From Hymenolepis diminuta (Eukaryota; Platyhelminthes; Cestoda; Cyclophyllidea; Hymenolepididae): DNA of 64,000 nucleotides. The DNA is taken from positions 96,988 to 160,987 of the forward strand of contig CAADRB010000005.1 of assembly GCA_900708905.1 (NCBI GenBank). Reading direction: 5' to 3'. The notes below the pieces were generated by a model. It saw nothing but the letters and a program-made list of their open reading frames with translations, was not told the origin of the DNA and did no database searches. Position numbers and translations under genes: made by a program. Below, one piece after another: positions 47,401-57,900 of the stretch; the stretch's first letter is position 1; every line of letters starts with the position of its first letter.

Positions 47401-49123
47401 CGCCATCAATCTGGAGGATTTTCGACGCATGAGAGATAGTATCCGTCAGGTGACTTCTGACAAGCCCCTGCTTACTAAGGCCTCTCGAGATCGGCTCAAA
47501 AAACTTAATCGTCGCACGTTCCGTTACACACTAATTCGTGTCCGGCTACCGCAGAATAATTTACTTATTCAGGTAATGAAATGACACTAAGTAACCCTTA
47601 ATTTTATTTAGGCCGTCACTTAGATATTGCTATGGTTGCAGTGGCGTTGAGTTATTCGATGATGTGGGAAGGTTAGTGGAAACCTTTTAGCTTAACGTCG
47701 GTTCCTTACTTAGAAGGCGCGAATGGTTATATAACTTGGGATGCGTTGGTGAAATGATTGGTTAATCAGTGAGATTTCATACCCCAGGTAAAACAGGCAG
47801 TAATCGAAAGCAAAATACATCTTCCCTCTATTCAAGTCAAGTGTTGGGAACGCTTCTCTTACTGAACTTGATAAATTCCAGAGTCAAACCTAGTAATGTC
47901 GACTCAATACGTTAACGTTGATTGCTGCAGAAGTTCGAGTTGTGAGTGTGTACAGATAATTACAAAGATGACAAAAACAGAGAACTACGAATACGTCAAT
48001 ATCAAAAGGGTCCGTATGATCTCTCTCTAATATCAAAGAACATGGACATTGCCAGTTGATAAATCAGAGTAATGAGAAAACTCCGATGTAATTCGTTTAT
48101 TAATCATCATTCATCTTAAGTCAACAACTTACGAAGCTCTGCTAGCTTGAAATTTTGCTATCTCATCTTTTCAATGTTAAAACTCTAAGCTAATGAATAT
48201 CATGTTAAGTTATTTTGCCTTCTCAACCATTGTAAGAAAAAATGAATTGAAGTGAAATGATCGGCTCTCCTTGATTGAAAGAAAACAGTCAGCAAACACT
48301 GAATATCGTAGACAAGCGTTTGCCGCAACTAGGGACGAATCGTGAGATTTGAATCTTGGAACATGAACTACTTATTTAATAAATATTGTATTACCCGGAT
48401 CCAAAAAAACAAATGAACCAAGACGTTTTGATACCTTGGCATTACTGTCTGCATCTGTTTGGTCTCCTCCTCTTTGTCTTTTATCGGACTTTCAGTTAAC
48501 CGATGTCTGCTGTTCCCCGCAATTAAAAATTACAAATTTTTTACATTAGAGACTAATTTAAGTATCTGGAAGTGGGTCGCATCATTTCCCTATAGTTTCC
48601 GTGGATTTATATTGTGTCATTGAAAAATATCCGTGGTATAAGTTCTTATTAGTGTAATTCCAGCTAACAATCCCAAAATATCCACGAAATACCGGTATAA
48701 AGGAAAGATAAGACAAATTTAAGGATTTCAGAACTTTATGACGATAGAGGGTTATTTATTAATTCGATTTAACAATTTAATGACTTTATCTGATTTTCCC
48801 CAATCATTATTTTATTCCACAAGGCAACATTCGCAACCTCGGAGACAGTGAATGACGTTCGCATATGGTTGAGTGGATGTCTAGCCGATCCATCTATTGA
48901 GTACAGTCTCTATGCGCCACCTGGAACTCTCTCTTCAACTGGAAACACAAATCGACCGATCACAGCTCGAATCTCACTTGACGATTGTGAAGAAACTTCC
49001 ACCTTGCTTGACCTTAATCTCTTCCCATCTGTTATTCTAAACCTCTCGTTAAAACCCATCATGCCGTCGAATACAATCGTTAGACTTTTGCCCGAATTGG
49101 AAGCACGTATTGTCTCCCTCTAA
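44228..49123 (+). CDS. UBXN6: UBX domain-containing protein 6 (p97/VCP cofactor)
   Basis: UBXN6 (UBXD1) helps the hexameric ATPase p97/VCP in endolysosomal sorting and damaged-lysosome and mitochondrial clearance. Exons as assembled: 44228-44447, 44484-44612, 44650-45005, 45045-45230, 47345-47572, 48824-49123; 472 residues (human about 441). The N-terminus LAKFFSKFSSDKF, then GRRL, matches the family start. AALGR at about residues 61-65 fits the core of the VIM p97-binding motif. A helix (ETENAQLKKQIHEAEQVA) follows. The PUB domain spans about residues 125-265 (GVLFSCPKLLG or SVLFSCPK, then NFRRLRTGNKLIAELL). The linker LPPEFFAINLEDFRRMRDS leads to the UBX domain from YTLIRVRLPQNN on. I see no FPR loop, and the UBX of human UBXN6 also lacks the p97-binding loop. 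Introns 1, 2 and 3 are tiny (36, 37 or 52, and 39 bases). The exon 2 donor is the one uncertain join. Confidence 0.92.
44484..44612 (+). CDS. UBXN6: UBXN6 exon 2 (helical linker)
   Basis: Completing AAG from exon 1, it reads KTPIQRKIETENAQLKKQI. This helical stretch is found between the VIM and PUB parts in the family. The end is ambiguous. A donor at 44613 (37-base intron) gives ...AIKSVLFSCP, and one at 44598 (52-base intron) gives ...DTGVLFSCP, which keeps the Gly-Val seen in human UBXN6. Both keep frame. Confidence 0.75.
44650..45005 (+). CDS. UBXN6: UBXN6 exon 3 (most of PUB domain)
   Basis: It starts VLFSCPKLLGDEFTDSYDK and runs to LQLEYGQKFFE. The PUB domain binds the C-terminal tail of p97. 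The donor GAG|GTATTT opens a 39-base intron (45006-45044). Reading through gives VFVPYRVDLSSI and then a stop formed by the acceptor TAG. Confidence 0.9.
45045..45230 (+). CDS. UBXN6: UBXN6 exon 4 (end of PUB domain)
   Basis: It codes TCGFVETEETTATEDGS, then KFLVFPAAPSEEQ and KSGEKIFPEL, ending TTVFQ before GTGCGT. Phase is 0 at both ends. This exon is visible only once the 39-base intron is removed. Confidence 0.85.
46208..46395 (+). repeat. tRNA-derived SINE with intact Pol III boxes
   Basis: The 71-base head looks like a tRNA. The ends GTACCGA and TCGGTGC pair (one G-T), the A box is TGATGCAGTGG (46215-46225), the B box is GGTTCGATTCC (46259-46269), and the T-stem is paired. The anticodon stem closes on eight loop bases rather than seven, with no clear anticodon, so I do not call a tRNA gene. 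A tail (about 46279-46395) shares segments with the minus-strand copy at 32935-33135. Confidence 0.75.
46640..47110 (+). repeat. Dispersed repeat family R5, copy 1
   Basis: It resembles 50860-51300 on the same strand. The strongest block is cttctaccaatcttcac at 47040-47056, followed by 'ataacaacaggttagagagag'. An earlier block, 'gagtggcagaattaag', matches 'gagtggcaaaattagag' in the other copy. Confidence 0.55.
47345..47572 (+). CDS. UBXN6: UBXN6 exon 5 (linker and start of UBX)
   Basis: 76 codons, phase 0 at both ends. It starts ASGTEVREFSHDDLPPEFF and ends RFTYTLIRVRLP-type sequence (FRYTLIRVRLPQNNLLIQ), the first strand of the UBX ubiquitin-like fold. Donor CAG|GTAATG. No ATG-led open frame marks it. 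Confidence 0.9.
48824..49123 (+). CDS. UBXN6: UBXN6 exon 6 (UBX domain)
   Basis: It starts ATFATSETVNDVRIWLSGCL and runs through LLDLNLFPSVILNLSLKP to a TAA at 49121-49123. It corresponds to the human TFYARERLGAVYGFV region onward, but the C-terminal tail after the UBX fold is shorter. Confidence 0.9.
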   Translation, partial: ATFATSETVNDVRIWLSGCLADPSIEYSLYAPPGTLSSTGNTNRPITARISLDDCEETSTLLDLNLFPSVILNLSLKPIMPSNTIVRLLPELEARIVSL

Positions 49124-49224
49124 TTTCCTCCCATTTTCCCGTTTGACCAGATTAATTCCCGCTCCATCTTATTATCACTATTGAATTGTGCAACATGGTA
49201 ATGGAAATGGGCAAATTCATTGGT

Positions 49225-49375
49225 TTTCGATTCATGTATGTGATTGTGGGTCAGTAGCACAGTGGTCAGGAGTTTAATGTTTAGTGGTACTGCATTGGTT
49301 AAAAAGGTCAAAAAAGAGATGGCGAATTGTGGGTTTTCATTGTAAGAAGACCTAGGGATGCATTTTCTCTGTTCA
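49225..49375 (+). repeat. Possible SINE copy, strongly diverged
   Basis: 'cacagtggtcaggagttt' resembles a tRNA A-box side. The following 'gcgaattgtgggttttcattgtaagaagacctagggatg' resembles the tail of the SINE at 46208-46395. The B box is not preserved. Confidence 0.35.
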
Positions 49376-49583
49376 AGATGAGTGATGAAAGTTGCATTCT
49401 TTCGAGAGGCTTGGAGAAGGTTTATATTAGGGGAGAACTATGTTTTACCTTCGTTCAGTTATCGATCAATTAATTGGGGAAGGGAATGTTAAGCTTTTTA
49501 TCCAAGTTATTCTAGCAATTATAAGGCGAGAATTATAAAAATGTATGAACTAATTAAACCGTGGATCCTTTCAAGTTCATGAG

Positions 49584-49589
49584 AATAAA
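49584..49589 (+). terminator. Possible polyadenylation signal AATAAA (UBXN6)
   Basis: The canonical hexamer about 460 bases after the UBXN6 stop. Confidence 0.35.
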
Positions 49590-50859
49590 TAACGGTTTCA
49601 CTTACATGTCGCAGTCTCGAATGAGTAGATAGGGGCAAAAATGAAATGAAATGCCAATGACATACAAATGCAGTAATAGGGCACAAAAAGTTGGGTTGAC
49701 CTTTGTGTATTTAAAAGATTTCAATCCCTAAAACTCAGTTGAATATCAGGATAACCCATATATGAGTTTACGCGATGATATCGACATGTTTTAAAAAATC
49801 TGGAGTATGGGAGGGAGACGAAATGCAAATGGAGTTCGGATTTTTCCTTGATTGGAAATCACTTAAAAGACCGAGAGAGCATACGTCTTGGTTAAATCAT
49901 GTCTTTTAATGTTGCGTCTAGTTGCAGTTGGGGGATTCTAATCGGGTCCAACACTGACATTAGAGCAGAAGCCAGGTTATTCATATATCAGAGCAAATTT
50001 AAATATGAGACTCAACCTGAGTATTACGAAAATATGTGACAATTATTACTTCTTTTATAAATCAATAATGATATTATACAGTTAGGAAGATCAATAAACT
50101 ATTGACGTCATTAATTGTTGCTACTCGAGAAACTGAGGAGAAAGTCACGATTAAAAGAAAAGTGCCAACGGATTTTCACAGAAGGCCCTGCCATCCGATT
50201 GGTAATGGTAGCCAGTATAGCAAACGATAAGGTTTTTCGTGCGCCATCAATTCAGACGATTAGGAAAGTTATTCATATCTACACATTGGTTGAGTTATTC
50301 TCTGTTAATAAAATGGATATCCCTGTTTGTATTCTACAATTTGGGTCTCACTTTGATAAAAAGGTGTTTTTCATTTAACGAAATATAACAGCTCTTTCTA
50401 ATATCAGTGAACATCACATGTATATTTAGATGTAATTTAGTGCGAAATAGGTTCATGTGACTGCAAGTATGAAAAGAGATTTAATGGTGGTAGCAATTTC
50501 ACATGGCCGATAAATACTAATGATAAGCCCTTCCTAGTGCATAAGCTAATTTATTTAATATTTTTCCGAATTATTTAGAAATTATTTGTTTTATAGTTAT
50601 AGATAAACTAGGTTGGTTTAGAAGTGTCCGAAAATAGTCATTCCATCAACCCAGTGGCCAATCCTATAGACGTAAAGGCAGAAGTGCGTGAAATAACGTC
50701 AAGCTTTCAAAGACAAGCAATCTTTGCCGAGTGATCAGAATAGGAACAATAACGTTAAATTAACAATGTCTCTCTATGTTCATAACAAAGCGAACTCGAT
50801 TCAATCCATCGGCGGCCTTCGTATTTCTATCAAATTTTAATAATTAACGATGCCCAGCC

Positions 50860-51300
50860 ACTGAATGGCATGGTTAACCACGCTAATTAAAATCAAATTA
50901 GAGAGGAGTGGCAAAATTAGAGGATTAATGTTGACCTATGCGCCCTGTCGATAGACTTGGGAAATTGCAAAATTCGGGAAACTCCACATTTCATTTGGTA
51001 CTCCCTATCAAAATCGAAAGAATGAATTATATCATACAGGCGAATGCTAATTCCTTATAAAGATATCCAGACTTTGAAATTTTATCGGTACCTATGACTT
51101 TTGGAAATCAGTGATGATGGTGCGTTACAAGGTACATGCTCATATCGATGCAGCGTCCGCCATGAATAAATTAAACTAAACTAAAGGCAATAGTTTCCAT
51201 AATAACATTTGGTTTTCCTTTAGCTATTTCGCAGGCAATACATATTATCTTCTACCAATCTTCACCGCAACAACTGGATAGAGAGAGAGAAGGAAAGACA
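50860..51300 (+). repeat. Dispersed repeat family R5, copy 2
   Basis: Partner of 46640-47110. The block cttctaccaatcttcac with 'cgcaacaactggatagagagag' lies at about 51250-51290. Confidence 0.55.
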
Positions 51301-54300
51301 GTTGTGAGCGGAGCTTATTGAAAGCTCGAAAAGGGAGACTGGCTACTATGTGTACGTGAGTGGATTCAGCGAATAATGTATTCTTTTACGTGAGGGTATT
51401 TATAATCTATTGAAAAGGGGTAGTATAAACAGATGGAATGATTTTAGATACCACTGATCGAGGGAAACTGAGCCCTAGCAGCACTCATTGAAGTAGTCTA
51501 AAATAAACCACTTGAGGAGACACTATGGTTCCAAAAGGAAGCTCGAGATCACAGCAGGAGTACAAAATTCCAAGTACTACTAGGGGGAAGGGAAGGACTT
51601 AGTAACAGTCTCGAGGTCAAGGTACTTAAGTCCTAGAGAAAATATGGTTTCAACTAATACAAATATTAATACGAACACGCATGTCTGTGTTCAATTGTAA
51701 AGCCTTGACGCAAACGAGTGTAAGAATTTTTATGAAAAATTATTAAGGATATTACAATTAAAGTAACACCAACCTCGTCAGTAAAGCTAATTTAGGAGCC
51801 CAACCAAATTAGGCCTGGAAATATTCCCTTACAAAGCTAATGATCTTTCTAAAGGCGAGCAGAAAACAAAAAATTTGGGTTAGAAGGCAGGTTTGCTGAA
51901 TATGAGGAATAAATTTAGGGAAAGGAGAGGAGAGAAGAGGGATGATTAATTGAAAAATGGAAGAGAACAAGTATTTGGGCATTTAAACTATTTATTCCAT
52001 GATAGCAGAAAAATTCGGTAGAAATATCTGTTTTGGAACGATCTAATTCCTTGAATTCACGAGGGGTGAATATTAATATTATAAAAGACATAAATATCTG
52101 TATTCAACCACAAAATACTAAGGCATATGTTCTCATTACCCAAGAAAATTTTCGTAATTATGGTTTAAAAGCTTACTCATTGCTAAAATATTTATTGCGA
52201 TAATAAACAAAATGTCGTGAGTTTAACGCAATTCATCATGCAAAAATAAATAATATGTACAATAAATGCATGTAAATTAATCAATAGAACAACGAAACCG
52301 TTTATCAAACAGACACGTTATAATCACATAACCTCATTTTTCACATAGTGATTTTTCAAGAAGATATTTAACATGCAATTTATCGGCGCAAATAAATTTA
52401 GTGTTCAACTTAAAATTTAAACACATTTTATAAGTAAAAACTTTTAAAAATTATAACTTTCTTAATTTGGTCTAAATCAACGACCTTTAACGTCAGAATT
52501 TTAACACCATCACCTTGAGGTGAGCGAGATTTCTCGTGTTTTAAATATGGTTACTTTGGTTATTGAACTGTACTATATAAAAGGAATAAGGCTAATGCAA
52601 ATGTATGATCTTAACGCACGACCATCAAGTTTTGATTGTATGATTTATTATACTCCTGTGAAATTTTGTACAAACGGCAATTTATTTTTTTTAAATTTTA
52701 TAATCATAGTCAATTAAAGTCAGAAAATGAATGAACAGAATAAGTTCTTTCTAACCTTGTTTGCATCTATTTGTCAAAACGAGTATTGTTACTCAAACAT
52801 TCCTCAGAATCTTAGATATATTTTTCGTGTTTGTATTATTCGTAAACATTGAATACATAGATTATAGTCATAATTATATTCGAAGCCTTGTTTGCATTTA
52901 TTTTATCTGCATGGTTTTCATATTTTTGCGCAAAGTTTTTCTCATTTTCATAGTAGTTGAATTTCTGCAATTTCTCAATCTACCCTAGATTATTATTTCA
53001 TCGAAAGCTTATTTTTTGCATATACTTAGATATAAGATCGATTTATGAATAAGTTTTTAAAACAAATCACCACTTCGCTTTAATAAATTTACCGAAAATC
53101 TATATTTAATAGTGATTTGACATAAGATCTCATCGAAATTAATCAAAATGTTACAAATATAACTCAATAAATTCTATGAATTAATCAAAACAGGTAGAAG
53201 TTACTAGGTGATTTTATAATTTTCAAGGGTTTTCCAATCGATCAATATTATTTTTTATTGCAAATTGTAATGAATACTATGTTTTTATAAGTGAAATATG
53301 AGATGTACTATTGGGTTCCAGAAATGAGTTGATTTATGGCTTTTTTAATTACTATTGATTCTTGATTGGCATACGACTTACACACGTGTGGTGACTGCAC
53401 TGATGACATGGAGTTTGATGTTAATCACAATCATTTCAAGTCTGCAACTTCTAGATGCACCGTACTTTTGTGGCACGATGAAAATTTCCACCTCATTCAC
53501 TCGCTAGATTTAATTGGTTAGTTGATTGAGCACGGTTCTTTGTAATTATTATCTACCAAAATTGTTGTGACGTTTGCCTAGCGGAGGTGAGTCTTAAAAG
53601 AGTGAGCGTAAACACGTCAACCTCATATTCCCATCTGAGGTAAATAATGAATCGATTGACATCCCCGTGAATGGTTCTGAGAACATATTACCAGAGCATT
53701 TGCATTGCCAGAGAGGCTTAGAAATAATCATCGTACTAAGCTCTTACCCCACTCAGCTTTATAAACTACATCACCACAAATTTGGAAGAAGAAAAAGTAG
53801 TGAATATTTATACTAGGAAAGAATAGACTTCTGACTGAAAAAAATAAAGGCCGAGCAGGAATAAAATAATGGGAAAAGTTAATGAGCAGCTTGAAGATCG
53901 AAAACGGATAGGGATAAGAGCGGAGAAGGGGTCATAGTTACGAAGGGAGACAACTGAGTTAAATGGATAAGCTCTTGTGGGTAAATCTTAACATCACTAG
54001 AAAAAAAACGAATAACAATGAACTGAAGCTCATTTTAATGCTGCTATCTGGCTTCAAATTTCGTTTTGGTAAACCCTCGGTCAAGCACCAATTTATGATG
54101 AAGTTTCGTATTCACTTGTATTTCTAGCGATTAGACTTTTCACAAGCACTGATTCAAACTTATTGGATAGAGGTAGAGCAAATTTAACATCAACCCAGGT
54201 TTGTGTGATTAAGTATTGAGGCCTATCTTACAGAGTTAAGTTTCGGGAATTACGATGATTTTCATTAATTATTAAGTCAATTACATCAAAAAGACGTAAC

Positions 54301-54802
54301 AAAGATACCAGTTTGAGGGAGAGTACATAGTCTCCAATGTAATATAAACTGGGGAGAGGAGAAAGGTAGACTAAAGAATTTCAGTCCTAAAATCAAGATT
54401 TTTGTATAGGGCTTCTTTGTCCTTAAAACTCCATTCCTTGAGATTTTGAGAGCGTTCGATTTGGAGCTTAAGTTTCAACGTAAGTCGTTGTAAATTATGG
54501 GAGGTACTGGTTTTAAAGATTTACGTTCATTTGCAAACCTCAGTCTCATTTAGTTTAAATTTTTTTGATCACAAGGGGAACTGATTAGCCAAGTTTAAAG
54601 GATTAAATTGCTCTTACTTCATTCTTTGAGTTGAAAAAGCTGTCAGTTGTTGTATTATAGTAATTTTTCCTTCTCTTGGTGAAGATAATAAGGTGATATT
54701 TGATTACGTAATTTTTACACAGCAGAAATTACTGGAGTTCACGCAATGTGGTTTCTTATTATCCTAAAATATATTATTATTCATTATTAATTAATACTCT
54801 TT

Positions 54803-54819
54803 ACTTTTTTTAATAGGCT
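54803..54819 (+). promoter_or_regulatory. 3' splice acceptor immediately before MAP2K start
   Basis: A pyrimidine tract, CTTTTTTTAATAG, ends at 54816, three bases (GCT) before the ATG. If a flatworm spliced leader ending in AUG were joined here, its AUG would be in frame with the gene's own start. Confidence 0.5.
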
Positions 54820-54976
54820 ATGCCAATCAACCACAAGTGCCCTAGGCTACCAATTCAACCCACGGAACCCCCGAAGTTGATCGGAGAAAATATCATATCT
54901 GACAGGACTAAAATAGTTATAAATGGAAAATTGTTCGAGATTTACTTTGACGACCTTACTCTTGTAAAGTATCTCG
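54820..54976 (+). CDS. MAP2K exon 1
   Basis: It codes residues 1-52 plus one base: MPINHKCPRLPIQPTEPP, then KIVINGKLFEI and DDLTLVKYL. It ends at CTCG|GTTAGT, just before the Gly-rich loop. It carries the possible docking motif and the first strand of the kinase fold. The exon is visible only by splice signals and homology. Confidence 0.8.
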
Positions 54977-57900
54977 GTTAGTTTCCTTTAATCTTTTCGA
55001 ATATCCTGTTAATTTTTATTTATTTATTGAACTGTATAGGCCTAAAATCGTCCGCCGAACGGTATTCTGAATAACCTCTAATCTTCTACCATCCACTCTA
55101 GGATAAACAGCAATAGATGAACTGTACATTGAGACTGGTTTGATAAATGTTTCTAATAGCTTTGCCCGAGCCTTAGTCAATAGTACCTTCGATCTTATGC
55201 TCAGTCTGAGCTTCAAAAGCTGTCTTTTGGTGTTTGTGATATATATTTTCGTAGCTTCGTTCGCTAGAAATTATAAAAAACTGATGAAACCTACTACAAG
55301 AGGACTACGGCTTTAGAACCATCAGTGCTGGACGCGGAAAGCTCTACTAACTACAAATTTACTGCAAGCAAGAAAGATGGAGAGAAGACAGGGGTAAACG
55401 GTGAGTCTTGATTAAAGGAAGATTGCCAAGTGGGTTAACGAGTTCGTCACAAAAATTTTAAGAGTAGAATATGCGTTTACTAGAGAAAAAAGTACACTAT
55501 TTTACAGAATAGAATAACGTGAGAGAGAAAGAGGCACGAGTATACCAGAAGTCCCATGCCGCCCGTGTTTCGTTGGCCGCTTATTTGAGCCATTCGATCG
55601 TATCATCAGAATATTGAACGCTAATTTACTCTTCTTTCTTATTGGATAGAACACGACTGGATGGCTAAATGATATAAGCGTTCTGATTGGTAGATCATGA
55701 ACTTAGTGTATTCTGTTTTATATTGGCATCAAAAGTATCTATTTTCCCCGCAGGTGAAGGTCACTTTTCTCAGGTTAGCCTAATGCGAGTGAAGAAGTAT
55801 GGTGAGGTGTTCGAATTTGCAGTAAAGGAGTTGAAGACCCTCAATACCGACGTTAGAGCCAGTCGTATTTATTTGGAGTCAGAATTCGGTCTCCGGATGT
55901 CCCACTGCCAATTTGCGGTTATTACCTATGGGGTCGTCGCAATGGGCGATTGTGTTCGAATTCTCATGGAAAAAATGGATAATTCGGTGGAAAAGTTAAA
56001 CACTAAGGGAAGCAATTTTTTCTTATGTGCTAATTATTATTCAGTATCCACTTACATATTTCAATATAATTTCATTTTCTTGCCATGATCTCAAGACCCA
56101 CTAAGCTTGAGTCTCGGGTTTAGAGCTTAATTTTAAGATAATTGGGTGAAGATTGCTGCAGTTACTTGTGATTATTATGTAACCACGTATTTCAAAAACA
56201 ATTTATTATCCAAATATTTCTGAATTTTTGTTCCTATTATCCAAAACAATGGTCAGAACTCCGCCTTATATAAAAGTATTTGAACACTCGAAATAGTGAA
56301 ATAATCCCATGATAATGAAATGGGGGTGGAATAGGAGCATGAAATGAAGTAAGGATGTCAAGAATCCTATTATATTTATATTCAAGAAGTACATAGCTGT
56401 CATGGTGGTTATGAATTACCTGCGATACTACAAGGTTCCATAGTTCATGATTTGATCCCTTGGTTTCTGGATAAGTTAATGTTTGCGATATTCAGGGCTT
56501 ACTGATTACTAGATTCGTTTGAATGAGTAATCATGCCACTTTGAGTCAGTTTTATTTTCTTATAGCCATAAGGGGGAATATGAGACTGGTAAAAGCTTTT
56601 CTAAAGATCAATCAAATTTGAAGGAAATTTATTCATTTAAAATTTAGTCTTAATGAATTCATAGCTCTTAGACACTAATCGTTATTTTAGGTTTGATACT
56701 GGCGGTGGAATACCAATTTTACTAATTCACTTTTAATTTTGATGTTATTGCTTATACATTGATTAAATAGTGGCAATTCAATCTAGGCATTGAGGTGACA
56801 AAGTGAAAACAAAGACCGTTTGTAAACTTCTAAAGTTATGTAAAACTGTTAACAGTTATTTCAGTTTAATATTAGGCATGTTAATTGTTAATCATATTAT
56901 CGTTATTTGTGGAATTTGCAAGTAGATTACTTAGTTGAAAACTTTAAGATCATGAAGCCAGAGGAAATTTCACAGAAACTTCGATAATCTGATCGTATTT
57001 TTTGCATATTATTAGATAACATTCCTAACTTTAACTTGGAAATTCGATCTTTAGAAATGGAAAATACTCATTTTAGATTTTTTTCCAGAAGAAAAGTTAA
57101 GAAGTCATCAGATGTAATGGAATCTGTGATAAAAGGGAAGGGGGAGAAGATAAAAGACTTTTAGGAAAGTGTCTTAATGAGAGGTAGCAGAGACAGGGAG
57201 TTACAAATTTAGTAGTCAGGTGGATGCCAGAGATGGTTCTGATTTTTGGTTTGTCGTTGTGGGATCTTGCTCAATCGCTGTAGATAGGAGTTGGCTGAAG
57301 GATTTGATCAGTAAGAGCGGAAGATAAGAATATGGATTGTAGAAGCTGATTGTTCCATAGTCAGAATCGAGGGTGGGGTATTTATGGCTATAGATTTAGC
57401 AAAGACAGGCGAAACTGCTTAGAGATACAGTAGGAATCTAGGTTATTAGACAACGGTTTTGACACACAGCATTTTGAGCCTTGACAAAAACTTGATCAAT
57501 TGATTTTAAAAGAGGTCCGTTTTATTGACAAGCAGTCTTAGACATGAAAATTTGATTCCAAGCTAAAATTTAGCGTTTCAAAATGGAGTGAAGTTTTGAA
57601 CTAATGTTATTCAGTTATTATGTCACTCCGACTATTTCCGTTATACGTTGTCTTCTTTTATAATCATACAGAAAAGGGTTAAAAAATGTGGGGTTTGTGG
57701 ATTTGCTTATATTTGATGGCTTTCATATTTTAGTTGCACAATATGAGAATTCCGTGGCCGGAGGATTCCATTGCCTTCATTACGAAGTGCGTTGTGAAAG
57801 GACTCGAATTTCTCAGGCAACAGAATATTCAGCATCGGGATGTGAAACCCACTAATATGCTAGTCAACAGATTAGGGTGTGTTAAGGTAAGATATCATTA

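Larger units (their letters stand above)
49124..54819. other. Intergenic region, UBXN6 to MAP2K
   Basis: No gene was recognised. Contents are a possible poly(A) signal at 49584, a worn SINE-like piece near 49225-49375, repeat R5 copy 2 (50860-51300) and a very AT-rich stretch from about 51950 to 53300. Short open frames at 50115-50378, 52520-52717 and 52761-52988 look like chance in AT-rich DNA. Confidence 0.5.

Noticed and set aside
52520..52988. Two hydrophobic small frames
   Set aside because: Rich in Phe, Ile and Tyr because the DNA is T-rich; no start context or homology. Apparent membrane segments are a composition effect.
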